A stretch of 64,000 nt of DNA, taken from the NCBI RefSeq assembly GCF_003864255.1, contig NZ_QWEZ01000001.1:1054001-1118000 (forward strand), in the 5' to 3' direction. The stretch is from Aestuariirhabdus litorea (GTDB taxonomy: Bacteria > Pseudomonadota > Gammaproteobacteria > Pseudomonadales > Aestuariirhabdaceae). Both the position numbers and the translations under genes were made by a program. The notes under the pieces are model-generated. The model was not told where the DNA came from. It did not search any database and worked only from the letters and a program-made list of their open reading frames with translations. Of the stretch, positions 30,002-39,531 are shown piece after piece. Each line of letters opens with the position of its first letter. Position 1 is the stretch's first letter.

Positions 30002-31123
30002 ATTTCGAACTATTAGAAAAGATGTTTATGTTTTATGTCTTTCTGTTTTTATGCTTGTTTGTTTGAATACTTTTTATGTATGGGGGAGCTACCAGCTGGT
30101 CTACGGTTTTGTTTTTTTTTCTGCTTTTGGGCTTTCTTTGTTGAATGTGGGGCTTTTTTCTAGGAAGCAGGTTTGTTTGTCTTTGTTTGTATGCCTTTGT
30201 GTATTTATGTATAGCTTTTTAAATGGGGCTAGCCTTGTTGGTGGGGTGGTTTTTTTGTTAGCTTCTAGCCTGGTTGTGCTAATGAAGCCGCATATGTTGT
30301 TACAGGTTTTTTCCTGGTTTAAGTTTTTTCTGTCGTTAGTTTTATTTCCCGGAGTTTTGTTGTGGGGGGGCGCATCAGGTTATAGGTACTGATTTTTTAT
30401 ATTTTGGTCATATAGATAGTGAAGTTATACCCAACCGTTTGAAAGTAGATGAAGGACAAGGATATGCCCTATATCCTTTTAGTATTATTTTGGACTATAT
30501 GTTAGATAGGTCAATGTACAGGTTTATGGGCCCATTCGAAGAGCCTGGGGTGGTGGGTACTATTTGTGCGCTTGTTTTAGTGGCTGATTGCTTAAAATTT
30601 AATAGTGTATCTGATGTTGTTTTGTTGGTTTCTGGAATTATTAGTTTTTCTCTTGCTTTTTACTTGTTGGTTGTGTTTTTTTGTCAATATTAATAGCCAG
30701 TTTTTTGAGTATACTGTCGATAGGGTTAATTTTGTAGATGGTTCTTTTAGTGGTAATAATCGTATTAATGGTGAGTTTCAAAATAAATTTGATGAGTGGG
30801 TGAGTGGTGATTTGGTTGGTGTTTTTTTTGGTTTGAGGGATTACACAAATTCCGGAGAGTCAACGTGGAAGTCTATTTTTGTTAAAACTGGAGTAGTTGG
30901 TTTTGTGGAGATGGCTTCTTGCTATCTGGCGCTGCTCGGTTTCTTTTCTAGAGTGTGGAGTGATAGGCTGCTATTATTTATTTTGGTTTTTGCTGCATCA
31001 ATTTATCAGCGCCCAGATGTAATGGGGCCTCTGTTTATTTTCATCTTTATTATCGGTGTTTTAAATTCTCTACACACTCATCGCTTTGACCGTTATATGC
31101 CAAGTCACGTTTGCCGCTTATAA
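29991..31123 (+). pseudogene. O-antigen polymerase-like gene broken by two homopolymer frameshifts
   Basis: Three consecutive frames make one plausible polytopic protein of about 376 residues. Piece 1 (29991-30392) ends right after a run of seven G (30364-30370); removing one G continues into piece 2, which reads QVIGTDFLYFGHIDSEVI and the polymerase-like FEEPGVVGT. Piece 2 ends at a run of seven T near 30676; removing one T continues into piece 3 (VNINSQFFEYTVDRVNF to 31123). The DNA is strongly AT-rich. It could be a decayed Wzy, a slippage-switchable gene, or a sequencing error in homopolymers. An intact Wzy candidate lies downstream. Confidence 0.7.
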
Positions 31124-31215
31124 CCGTAAAACGGTCGTTAAAACGGTGTCAGGCTGGGGGCCATGAAATTGGAACTTGTTCGCAGGTTCCCTAACTCGGA
31201 CATAAGATTGAACAA

Positions 31216-32130
31216 ATGATTGAATTTTCGCCAAAGCCGCTCGTAAGTATTGTAATTCCTTGTTATAACCATGAAAAATACGTTCAGAAATGTATTGTAA
31301 GTGTTATGGAGCAAGATTATGAAAATATAGAGCTTATCATAATCGATGATGGCTCAAAGGATGGATCTGTAAGTAAAATTGAAGAACTGGTGGAAGAGTG
31401 TGAGGGGCGATTTGTAAGGTTTGAGTTTAGGGCAAGACCGAATAAAGGTTTGTGTGCGACTCTAAATGAAGCTATAGAATGGTGTAAAGGTGAATTTTAT
31501 TCGGCAATTGCATCAGATGATATGATGTTGCCGGGAAAGACCAGCTTACAAGTGCAGTATTTCCAAAAACATCCAGAGTGTGATGCAGTTTTTGGTGGTA
31601 TGTATATTATTGATGACAATGGAAAGGTCGTGAAGACGAGAAAAGGATTTAACGGTTTTGTTAGCTTCAAAGATCTTTTTTTGATGAAAAGATCTTTGGC
31701 CACGCCAACGCAAATGATCAGGCTTAAGAAATTAACTTCCGCAGGATTATATCCTCAAGGCCTTTATATCGAAGATTGGTATATGTGGCTTAGAATTAGT
31801 CATGCCGGTTCAATTATTTCATCATTAGACACCCCTTTAATTTATTATAGAAGGCATGAAAGTAACATGAGCGGAAAGGTGGATGTAATGAGTGCTGCAA
31901 GAAAGATTATTATCGCAGACTATAAAGACCATTCGCTGTATCGTAAGGCTCAAGCTGCTTGTCAATTATCTGAAGCTATTGATTTGCAGAGTTCATCGCA
32001 GAAAAAAAGTTTATATGCGTTTATGCGTGTTTTGCGTTTAAATCCCTTTGCGCTATTCGAAAAGCGTTCGTTTAACTACATTATAAAAATTTTATATTTA
32101 CCAATCAAAAGTAAACTTTTTGTAAGGTAG
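31216..32130 (+). CDS. Family 2 glycosyltransferase
   Basis: A 304-residue GT-A fold transferase, cytoplasmic or membrane-associated. The start LVSIVIPCYNHEKYVQKCI, the nucleotide-binding ELIIIDDGSKDGS, ARPNKGLCATLNEAI and the metal site ASDDMML are classic GT2 motifs, with EDWYMWLRIS as the usual catalytic-base region. Acceptor and sugar cannot be read from sequence. No clear ribosome site precedes the ATG. The AT-rich DNA matches its neighbours and suggests acquisition by transfer. It is one of three transferases in the locus that would extend the lipid-linked sugar. Confidence 0.9.
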   Translation: MIEFSPKPLVSIVIPCYNHEKYVQKCIVSVMEQDYENIELIIIDDGSKDGSVSKIEELVEECEGRFVRFEFRARPNKGLCATLNEAIEWCKGEFYSAIASDDMMLPGKTSLQVQYFQKHPECDAVFGGMYIIDDNGKVVKTRKGFNGFVSFKDLFLMKRSLATPTQMIRLKKLTSAGLYPQGLYIEDWYMWLRISHAGSIISSLDTPLIYYRRHESNMSGKVDVMSAARKIIIADYKDHSLYRKAQAACQLSEAIDLQSSSQKKSLYAFMRVLRLNPFALFEKRSFNYIIKILYLPIKSKLFVR

Positions 32131-32135
32131 TTTAA

Positions 32136-33326
32136 ATGATTTATCCATATTTATTCTTGTTCCTATCTGCCTTTGATCCGCAGTTACCATTTTTTCCTAA
32201 TGGCATAGGTTTTTCCCTGGTTGTTTCATTGTTATTGGCACCATTTTCTCTACTCAAGCTAAAAAATTCTGGAAAGAGTAATTGCAAATTTTTCATCAAT
32301 AAGTCTTTGCCCTTATTTTCTATTTTTTTTGTAGCAGGTGCGTTTATTATTATAAGAATAATCATAAATGGTGGTGAGAATGTAGAGTTCATACTATCCT
32401 GGTTAAAGGCATTTTTTGTTTTTGTATCTTGTTTTTCTACGTACCTGATTTTTTACTCAGAAAAAAAACCTCCTGAATTCATAAAAGCATTGGTAATTGT
32501 GTACGTATTCAATGCGGTAGTGAATTTTTCGGCTGGTACCTATCCTGAATACTTCCAGTTCCTGAGTGTTTTTAAATCAAATGTAATCAGTGATAGTTTA
32601 GGTGCAAACCCTTATCGAAACTCTTTTATATCAGGTTCGGGCTATTTCAGTATAGGTACAGCCTATGGCTTGATTGTTTTTCTGTTTGCTTTTTATCTTG
32701 TGCATTCAAAATCTAAAAGTGCAATGCTGGCTATTTCAATCGCATTTACTGCAATAAGCGGTTTTTTTGCAGCAAGAACCGCCTTTTTTGCAATAGCACC
32801 TGCATTGTTCTATGTATTCAAGTCACGAATAATTTATTTCATTTTCTTTATGCTTACAGGTACAGCTCTTATATATCTTTTGCTGGACCTTCCTGCATTG
32901 CGGTCTTATAAAAATTGGATGATAAGTTTCTTTCTATTTTCTAGTGATCGGTCAGCGGAGTATCTGATTCAGCAGATGTATTTCTGGCCGGGTGAGGCTG
33001 TTGTTATTTTCGGGCTGGGCGCAGTTAATGATGGTACTTTTGTATACACTGATGCTGGTTATATGCAGGATATTCTATTTGGAGGTGTCCTATTCCTGCT
33101 AATAAAGCTGTGCTTTGTTCTTTATTTTGTGTATTTATTCTTATTCAAATATCCCCTATATGTTATGCTGGTTGTTTTTTCCATCCTCGCGTTTCATTTC
33201 AAAGGTCTTTTTTTGTATAATAATGCACAGGGTATGGCTGCTTTCTATTTCATATTCTTCTATTTGTGGTCGTTAAGTGAAAGGGGCGATACTAACTCGG
33301 GAGAAAGGTCAGTAGGTAGGCGCTGA
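32136..33326 (+). CDS. wzy: Polytopic membrane protein, probable O-antigen polymerase Wzy
   Basis: A 396-residue protein with about ten hydrophobic segments and an extended loop in the second half (about residues 245-310), the usual outline of Wzy polymerases. Wzy proteins share little sequence, so the call rests on topology, length, AT-rich composition and position between two glycosyltransferases next to a flippase gene. The loop contains GLGAVNDGTFVYTDAGYMQDILFGG, comparable to polymerase motifs in other loci. It begins 5 bases after the GT2 gene. As the intact candidate it probably does the polymerising, unless the upstream broken gene is switched on. Confidence 0.7.
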   Translation: MIYPYLFLFLSAFDPQLPFFPNGIGFSLVVSLLLAPFSLLKLKNSGKSNCKFFINKSLPLFSIFFVAGAFIIIRIIINGGENVEFILSWLKAFFVFVSCFSTYLIFYSEKKPPEFIKALVIVYVFNAVVNFSAGTYPEYFQFLSVFKSNVISDSLGANPYRNSFISGSGYFSIGTAYGLIVFLFAFYLVHSKSKSAMLAISIAFTAISGFFAARTAFFAIAPALFYVFKSRIIYFIFFMLTGTALIYLLLDLPALRSYKNWMISFFLFSSDRSAEYLIQQMYFWPGEAVVIFGLGAVNDGTFVYTDAGYMQDILFGGVLFLLIKLCFVLYFVYLFLFKYPLYVMLVVFSILAFHFKGLFLYNNAQGMAAFYFIFFYLWSLSERGDTNSGERSVGRR

Positions 33327-33368
33327 GAGAGATGCGATTTTGAATTACTTTATTTTTAAATTATAATT

Positions 33369-34439
33369 ATGTTGGTTAATGTTATTTCATCCTTGAAGGG
33401 TGGTGGTGCAGAGCTTCTTGTTAGGGAAATTAACAAAATATACAAAAAGCTTGGTGAGGATTCGTGTGCAATATATTTTTGTGGCGACCAGTCGGAGCTG
33501 CAAGAAGGTGAAGTTGTTTTTGGTTTAAATCCACGTAATCCTGTTAATATTTTTCGTGTGAGGAGGGTGTTAAAAAATATTATTTCGTTGTCTGATGAGG
33601 TTGTAGTTGTAAATGTTAACCTTACCTGGCCATTCTTTTATGTGGTGTTTGCATGTATAGGGTTGCGTAACTTGAAGCTTGTATATACTGAGCATAGCAC
33701 TAATAATAAAAGAAGGGTGTTTCCAATAGTTAGGTTTTTAGACCGTTTTTTTTATTCTCGTTACTCTCGTGTTATTTGTATTAGTAATGGTGTTCGACAG
33801 TCTCTTGCTAAATGGGTAGGGCCTGAGATTGCCAAGCGTTTGGTGACTATTCCCAATGGTTCGCGGATCTACTCCCTGCCCGAAAGGCCTTTGCTAGATA
33901 GGCGGTTACCACATTTAATATCTGTAGGCTCACTCTCTTCTAGGAAGAACTTTGCTACATCAATCAGTGCCATTGCTCAGCTTAAGGATGAAATTGAAAC
34001 TTACACTATCATTGGTGAAGGCCCAGACCGTACACGTCTTCAAAAGATCATTCAAAGCGAGCAATTGGAATATAAAGTACAGTTGCTGGGGTGGTCTGAT
34101 GTCATAGAGTCACATCTGCATGCCGCTGATATCCAGCTTATCCCGTCCCTCTGGGAAGGCTTCGGTCTGGTGGCTGTGGAGGGTATGTCCACAGGTCTGC
34201 CCGTTGTTGCTTCCAACGTGGATGGCCTGCGAGAGGTATTGGGTGATTCAACCCCATCCGTTACTCTTGTGAATCAGCCAACGTCTGTTAATGAGTGGGT
34301 TTCTGCTATTCGTAAGGCGATAGTCGATATACATTCTATGGGGGCTCATAGCCTTGCTCAATCATCCAGGCAGCAGGCGCAAAAATTCACGTTGGATAAA
34401 ATGGCTCAGAGTTATCTTGAAGTTTTCCGCCAATTATAA
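33369..34439 (+). CDS. Family 4 glycosyltransferase
   Basis: A 356-residue GT-B fold retaining glycosyltransferase. The N-terminal MLVNVISSLKGGGAELLVREI has the acceptor-side glycine loop, and the C-terminal SVGSLSSRKNFATSI, the nucleotide-binding PSLWEGFGLVAVEGMSTGLPVVAS (E-x7-E motif) and GLREVLG are typical GT4 features. The ATG is not preceded by an obvious ribosome site. Base composition shifts from AT-rich in the first half to more balanced in the second, so it spans the right-hand edge of the foreign-looking island. Sugar specificity is unknown. Confidence 0.9.
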   Translation: MLVNVISSLKGGGAELLVREINKIYKKLGEDSCAIYFCGDQSELQEGEVVFGLNPRNPVNIFRVRRVLKNIISLSDEVVVVNVNLTWPFFYVVFACIGLRNLKLVYTEHSTNNKRRVFPIVRFLDRFFYSRYSRVICISNGVRQSLAKWVGPEIAKRLVTIPNGSRIYSLPERPLLDRRLPHLISVGSLSSRKNFATSISAIAQLKDEIETYTIIGEGPDRTRLQKIIQSEQLEYKVQLLGWSDVIESHLHAADIQLIPSLWEGFGLVAVEGMSTGLPVVASNVDGLREVLGDSTPSVTLVNQPTSVNEWVSAIRKAIVDIHSMGAHSLAQSSRQQAQKFTLDKMAQSYLEVFRQL

Positions 34440-34460
34440 CTTTATCAATTAGCAGCCAAT

Positions 34461-35753
34461 ATGGAGTATCTCAATTTGAGTATCGATTTCAATTATAATA
34501 TTGCCATCATTGGCCTCGGCTACGTCGGCTTGCCCCTCGCGGTCGAATTTGGCAAACAATACCCAACTTTGGGTTTTGATATTAATACTGCACGTCTGGC
34601 TGAGCTTCAGCGAGGTCATGACAGTACGCTGGAAGTAGGCGATGATGAGCTGGCAGAAGCTCAGTACCTCTCCTACACCAGCACGCTTGAAGATCTCAAA
34701 GCCTGCAATGTGTTTATCGTAACCGTACCAACCCCCATTAATGAGCATAAGCAACCGGACCTTACACCGCTGATCAAGGCTAGCGAGATTATTGCCAAAG
34801 TGCTCAAGCAGGGTGATATCGTTATTTACGAATCCACCGTCTACCCCGGTGCAACCGAGGAGGATTGTGTGCCGGTGCTGGAGAGGGTATCGGGTCTCAC
34901 CTTCAATAAGGACTTTTTCTGTGGTTACAGCCCTGAGCGTATTAATCCAGGCGACAAGGAGCATCGCGTTACGACCATCCTTAAGGTAACTTCCGGTTCA
35001 ACACCCGAAGTGGCGGAAACCGTTGATCAGCTTTACCGTTCCATTATTACCGCCGGTACCCACAAGGCCAGCTCCATTAAGGTGGCAGAGGCCGCCAAGG
35101 TGATCGAGAACACCCAGCGTGATGTGAATATTGGTCTTATCAATGAATTGGCCTTGATTTTTAACAAACTCGGTATCGATACCGAAGAGGTGTTGAAAGC
35201 CGCCGGTACCAAGTGGAATTTCCTGCCGTTTCGCCCTGGTCTGGTGGGCGGTCATTGCATAGGTGTTGATCCCTATTACCTTACCCATAAGGCTCAGGCC
35301 GTCGGCTACCATCCTGATATCATCTTGGCTGGTCGCCGTTTGAATGATGGCATGGGCGCCTATGTGGCCAGCCAGTTGGTCAAGGGAATGTTGAGAAAAC
35401 GCATTCAGGTTGAGGACTCCCGTGTATTGCTCATGGGTCTTACCTTCAAGGAAAATTGCCCGGACCTTCGCAATACAAAAGTGGTTGATATCGTCAGCGA
35501 GTTGCGGGACTACGGTGTTCAGGTAGATTGCTACGATCCCTGGATTAATCCACAGGAAGCCCAGCATGAGTACGCCATCACTCCTATTCATGAACCAAAA
35601 TCGGGTGATTACGATGCAGTGGTGATTGCTGTGGCGCATAAGCAGTTTGCCGATATGGGGGCTAGTGAGATCCGTGCCCTTGGTAAGCCAGTACATGTAC
35701 TCTATGACCTGAAATACATTCTTCCGGCTGATGCCAGCGACCTGCGCTTGTAA
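34461..35753 (+). CDS. wbpO: UDP-N-acetylhexosamine 6-dehydrogenase (WbpO/TviB type)
   Basis: A 430-residue UDP-glucose/GDP-mannose dehydrogenase family enzyme that oxidises C6 of UDP-GalNAc or UDP-GlcNAc to the uronic acid. Motifs: the NAD loop [47 protein letters not shown], the catalytic cysteine in [19 protein letters not shown], and [19 protein letters not shown]. These closely match WbpO (P. aeruginosa O6) and TviB (Vi antigen). The following 4-epimerase makes UDP-GalNAcA the likely product. Composition is again GC-balanced, unlike the island before it. Confidence 0.93.
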   Translation: MEYLNLSIDFNYNIAIIGLGYVGLPLAVEFGKQYPTLGFDINTARLAELQRGHDSTLEVGDDELAEAQYLSYTSTLEDLKACNVFIVTVPTPINEHKQPDLTPLIKASEIIAKVLKQGDIVIYESTVYPGATEEDCVPVLERVSGLTFNKDFFCGYSPERINPGDKEHRVTTILKVTSGSTPEVAETVDQLYRSIITAGTHKASSIKVAEAAKVIENTQRDVNIGLINELALIFNKLGIDTEEVLKAAGTKWNFLPFRPGLVGGHCIGVDPYYLTHKAQAVGYHPDIILAGRRLNDGMGAYVASQLVKGMLRKRIQVEDSRVLLMGLTFKENCPDLRNTKVVDIVSELRDYGVQVDCYDPWINPQEAQHEYAITPIHEPKSGDYDAVVIAVAHKQFADMGASEIRALGKPVHVLYDLKYILPADASDLRL

Positions 35754-35813
35754 CTCCCTTTCTGTACCATTTTATTAAGGATGCTTAGCCCTCAATAAAG
35801 GCTGAGCATATGG

Positions 35814-36839
35814 ATGATGACTGCCTATTCTCAATTACTTGAAACTCTACCAGACGACCCCAAAGTCTGGCTGATCACCGGTGTGGCCGGTTTTATCGGA
35901 TCAAATCTGCTGGAACACTTGCTGAAGCTCAACCAGCGAGTGGTAGGTCTGGATAATTTTGCCACCGGTCACCGGCACAACCTTGATGAAGTTGAGCGAA
36001 TGGTAAGCCCACAGCAATGGCCCGGGTTTACTTTTTTAGAAGGTGATATCCGTAATCTGGAAGATTGTCAGCGAGCCTGTAGTGGGGTGGATTATGTGCT
36101 GCATCAGGCCGCGCTCGGATCGGTTCCGCGCTCCATTAATGATCCGATCACGAGTAATGCCACCAATATCTGTGGCTTTTTGAATATGCTGGTGGCTGCT
36201 CGTGATGCCGGTGTGAAGAGCTTTACTTACGCGGCCAGCAGTTCAACCTACGGCGATCATCCGGCACTGCCCAAGGTTGAAGAAAATATTGGCAAGCCAC
36301 TCTCACCCTACGCGGTGACAAAATATGTCAACGAGCTTTATGCCGATGTGTTTGCCAAAACCTATAGCTTCAATACTATTGGTCTTCGCTATTTTAATGT
36401 GTTCGGTAAACGCCAGGATCCCAATGGGGCCTATGCCGCCGTTATCCCGAAATGGACCGCTGCAATGATTCAGGGGGATGATGTTTTTATCAACGGGGAT
36501 GGTGAAACCAGCCGCGACTTCTGTTTTATCGAAAATGCAGTCCAAGCCAATCTATTGGCAGCTACAGCAGATTCTAAGGCGAAAAATGAGGTTTACAACG
36601 TGGCAGTGGGTGATCGTACTACCCTGAACGATCTTTTTAATGCTCTTCAAGCCGCGTTGAAGGAAAATGGTAAGCCCTATAAGAACTCTCCGGTGTATCG
36701 TGATTTTCGTGTCGGTGATGTGCGTCACTCCCAAGCCGATATTAGTAAGGCTGCCAGCATGCTGGGTTATGCGCCTGTGTACCCCATTATGGATGGCATA
36801 GCCAAGGCGATGCCTTGGTATATTGAGAATGCGGGATAA
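35814..36839 (+). CDS. wbpP: UDP-GlcNAc 4-epimerase (WbpP/TviC type)
   Basis: A 341-residue extended SDR epimerase that interconverts UDP-GlcNAc and UDP-GalNAc. It has the NAD motif [46 protein letters not shown], the catalytic SSSTYGD...YAVTKY pair and [21 protein letters not shown], all close to WbpP and TviC. Together with the dehydrogenase upstream it predicts UDP-GalNAcA. The two genes are 60 bases apart. Its 3' end overlaps the glycosyltransferase gene by 11 bases. Confidence 0.94.
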   Translation: MMTAYSQLLETLPDDPKVWLITGVAGFIGSNLLEHLLKLNQRVVGLDNFATGHRHNLDEVERMVSPQQWPGFTFLEGDIRNLEDCQRACSGVDYVLHQAALGSVPRSINDPITSNATNICGFLNMLVAARDAGVKSFTYAASSSTYGDHPALPKVEENIGKPLSPYAVTKYVNELYADVFAKTYSFNTIGLRYFNVFGKRQDPNGAYAAVIPKWTAAMIQGDDVFINGDGETSRDFCFIENAVQANLLAATADSKAKNEVYNVAVGDRTTLNDLFNALQAALKENGKPYKNSPVYRDFRVGDVRHSQADISKAASMLGYAPVYPIMDGIAKAMPWYIENAG

Positions 36840-37983
36840 GTGTAACTTGGCTATCCGACCTAAAGTTGTTCTGTTCGTGGTGAATGCGCCGGAATTTTTT
36901 CTGTCTCACCGTTTTCCGTTGGCCGTTGCTGCACAGAGTGCGGGTTATGAAGTGCATGTGGCAACCGCTGACGGCGCTGATGTAGCTCACATTCAAGCTA
37001 GCGGATTTACCCACCATGTAGTGCCTTTTGCACGAAGTGGCCAGAATCCTTTGAATGAATTGACTACTCTTTGGTGCTTGCTTAGTCTCTCTCGACGACT
37101 AAAGCCGGACTTGATGCACCTTATCACGATCAAGCCTGTGCTCTATGGCGGTATTGCCGCGAGAGTAGCAGGTATAAAAGCTGTCGTTAGCGCTGTTTCT
37201 GGGTTGGGGACGGTTTTTATGGCTGAATCGAAATCTGCAAGGGTACGTCGATGGTTGGTAACCGGCTTGTATCGCTCTGCATTTAAGCAGAGGCGCTTGG
37301 CGGTTATTTTTCAAAACCCGGATGATCGTGATACTTTGCTTTCTCTTGGAGCCCTAACGCAAAATCAGGTGCGCATGATTCGAGGTTCAGGGGTTGTCCT
37401 CGAGGACTATCCGTGTGTGCCGGAACCTGAGGGTGTCCCCGTAGTAGTGATGGCGGCGCGCTTGCTCAAGGATAAAGGTGTATTTGAGTTTGTTGAGGCA
37501 GCAAGGCTGATTAAGCAGCGTGGTGTGCAAATAGTCGTGCGATTGATCGGTTCCCCCGACCCTGGTAATCCTACCAGTGTGACTCAGCAGGAGCTGGATC
37601 AGTGGGCTGATGAAAGTGGTATTGAGTTATTAGGTTATCGCAATGATATAGCTAGGCAGTATGCGGGTGCTAGCATTGTTTGCCTTCCATCATATCGAGA
37701 AGGTTTACCAAAGAGTTTGGTTGAGGCTGCTGCCTGCGGGCGTGCGGTTGTGACTACGGATGTGCCAGGGTGCAGGGATGCCATTACTCCTGGTGAAACT
37801 GGGATCTTGGTGCCGGTTAAAGATCCAGTTGCACTGGCTGATGCCATTCAAACTTTGGCAGAGAATCGAACGTTGCGCCTGAAAATGGGGCTTGCTGGCA
37901 GGAATTTGGCTGAAACTGAATTTGCGATTGAGAAGATTGTAGAGCAACACATGGGGATTTATCAGGAGCTTATCAACCCATGA
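36829..37983 (+). CDS. Family 4 glycosyltransferase (PglA-like)
   Basis: A 384-residue GT-B fold transferase. The N-terminal half begins [23 protein letters not shown] and has [18 protein letters not shown], typical of the PglA/WbpT-like group that adds a sugar to an undecaprenyl-PP-linked QuiNAc- or bacillosamine-type residue. The C-terminal half has the nucleotide-binding [22 protein letters not shown] and [16 protein letters not shown] place the start at the ATG at 36829; the frame also has TTG codons at 36823 and 36847. Next to the wbpV and initiating-transferase genes it is the best candidate for the second sugar (inference). Confidence 0.88.
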   Translation: MRDKCNLAIRPKVVLFVVNAPEFFLSHRFPLAVAAQSAGYEVHVATADGADVAHIQASGFTHHVVPFARSGQNPLNELTTLWCLLSLSRRLKPDLMHLITIKPVLYGGIAARVAGIKAVVSAVSGLGTVFMAESKSARVRRWLVTGLYRSAFKQRRLAVIFQNPDDRDTLLSLGALTQNQVRMIRGSGVVLEDYPCVPEPEGVPVVVMAARLLKDKGVFEFVEAARLIKQRGVQIVVRLIGSPDPGNPTSVTQQELDQWADESGIELLGYRNDIARQYAGASIVCLPSYREGLPKSLVEAAACGRAVVTTDVPGCRDAITPGETGILVPVKDPVALADAIQTLAENRTLRLKMGLAGRNLAETEFAIEKIVEQHMGIYQELINP

Positions 37984-38954
37984 GGGAGCTATCAAATATA
38001 CTGCTGACCGGCGCGACAGGGTTTGTTGGCTATTATCTGTTGGGGCAGTTAGCTGATCGTGAAAGGATTAAAGTTGAAGTCGCGCTGCGTTCAGATAGAG
38101 ACTTTGATCACTGTCTCTCACACGCTGTTGGCGATTTCGCTGATAAGACTTGTTGGTCAAACGCCTTAACCGATAAACAAGTCGTCATCCACGCTGCCGC
38201 CCGTGCCCACATCATGAAAGACGAAGCGGCAGATCCCTTGGCTGAATATCGCAGGGTCAATGTCGCTGGCACTCTTAACCTTGCCCGCCAGGCCGCTGCG
38301 GCCGGTGTGAAACGTTTTATCTTTATCAGCTCCATCAAGGTAAACGGTGAACGGACCTTGGGTAATGCACGTTTTACCCATTTGGATATCCCCGCACCGG
38401 AAGATGCCTACGGTGTATCCAAGGCCGAGGCAGAGTCGGGCTTGCTTGCATTGGCTGAAGAGACGGGTCTGGAGGTGGTTATCATCAGGCCTCCATTGGT
38501 CTATGGCCCAGGGGTGAAAGCAAATTTTGCGTCTCTGTTGAATCTGGTGAACAAAGGTACTCCTTTGCCTTTTGGTGCTATTACCTCGAACCGGCGCAGC
38601 CTGGTTTCAGTTCACAATCTGGTTGATTTAATTATCACCTGTATTGATCACCCCAAGGCGGCTAATAAAATCTTCCTGGTCTCCGATGATCATGATCTTT
38701 CTACCGCCCAAATGATCGATGAAATGTCACGTGCTTTGGGTGTATCCAAGCGTAATTTCCCGCTACCACTCTGGATTTTCGACCTGGCAGGTAAAGTGTT
38801 GCGCAAGGAAGCAGTGGTTGCACGTTTGACCGGTTCGCTCTCTCTCGATATTTCGTACACCAAAGAGACCTTGGGGTGGACTCCTCCACAAAGCGTTGCC
38901 AGTGGTTTTAAAGAGACCGCCATTTCTTTCAATGAAATTATGGGTTCACAATAA
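37980..38954 (+). CDS. wbpV: NAD-dependent 4-keto-sugar reductase (WbpV-like)
   Basis: A 324-residue extended SDR enzyme with the NAD loop LLTGATGFVGYYLLGQL, HAAARAHIMKDEAADPLAEYR, the catalytic SSIKVNGE and YGVSKAEAE pair and RPPLVYGPGVKANF. This is the WbpV/WbpK subfamily that reduces the 4-keto product of WbpM to UDP-QuiNAc (or UDP-FucNAc). It overlaps the preceding transferase by four bases and the initiating phosphosugar transferase by one, matching the usual pairing of these two steps. The stereochemistry of the product cannot be read from sequence. Confidence 0.87.
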   Translation: MRELSNILLTGATGFVGYYLLGQLADRERIKVEVALRSDRDFDHCLSHAVGDFADKTCWSNALTDKQVVIHAAARAHIMKDEAADPLAEYRRVNVAGTLNLARQAAAAGVKRFIFISSIKVNGERTLGNARFTHLDIPAPEDAYGVSKAEAESGLLALAEETGLEVVIIRPPLVYGPGVKANFASLLNLVNKGTPLPFGAITSNRRSLVSVHNLVDLIITCIDHPKAANKIFLVSDDHDLSTAQMIDEMSRALGVSKRNFPLPLWIFDLAGKVLRKEAVVARLTGSLSLDISYTKETLGWTPPQSVASGFKETAISFNEIMGSQ

Positions 38955-39505
38955 TGATTCGAGTCATAGATTTTTTCGCTTCGCTATTAGGGCTTCTATT
39001 TCTTTGGCCTATTCTTTTGCTGGTTGTGATAGTTGGCTTGTTTGATACAGGGTCTCCTGTGTTTATTCAGACGCGTGTGGGTAGACATCAGAAGCCATTC
39101 AAACTGATTAAGTTTCGTACCATGAGTGTCGATACGGCTTCGGTGGCAAGCCATTTGGCCAGCAGTTCCTCAATCACCAAGCTCGGCGCGTTTTTGAGAA
39201 AAACCAAGCTCGATGAACTTCCACAGCTGATCAATGTTCTCAAGGGTGATATGAGCCTGGTTGGCCCTCGTCCCAACCTCTTTAATCAAGAGGAACTCAT
39301 TAAAGAGCGCGAAACTCTGGGTGTTTATGACGTTCTGCCGGGTATCACCGGATTGGCGCAAATCAATAATATTGATATGTCGACCCCTGCACTGTTAGCT
39401 AAAACAGACCGGGAGATGATTGACTCCCTCACCTTGAAGGGCTATTTCCGCTATATCCTGATGACGGCAACCGGAAGCGGTGCCGGTGATGCGGTTAAGA
39501 AATAA
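38954..39505 (+). CDS. Initiating phosphoglycosyl transferase, monotopic PglC-type
   Basis: A 183-residue small bacterial sugar transferase that moves a sugar-1-phosphate onto undecaprenyl phosphate, the first membrane step of repeat-unit assembly. It has one re-entrant hydrophobic helix (residues 3-28), the conserved [23 protein letters not shown], the [25 protein letters not shown] catalytic core and [11 protein letters not shown]. The size fits the PglC minimal class, not the large WbaP/WcaJ type, nor the WbpL type of P. aeruginosa. The likely donor is the UDP-QuiNAc or FucNAc made by WbpM and WbpV. Confidence 0.92.
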   Translation: MIRVIDFFASLLGLLFLWPILLLVVIVGLFDTGSPVFIQTRVGRHQKPFKLIKFRTMSVDTASVASHLASSSSITKLGAFLRKTKLDELPQLINVLKGDMSLVGPRPNLFNQEELIKERETLGVYDVLPGITGLAQINNIDMSTPALLAKTDREMIDSLTLKGYFRYILMTATGSGAGDAVKK

Positions 39506-39531
39506 ACCGGCTTAAATTTAAGAGTATATTT

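Noticed and set aside
30439-30693. Separate small gene inside the wzy-like region
   Set aside because: Its frame joins the preceding and following pieces by single-base homopolymer changes, so it is part of one broken gene.
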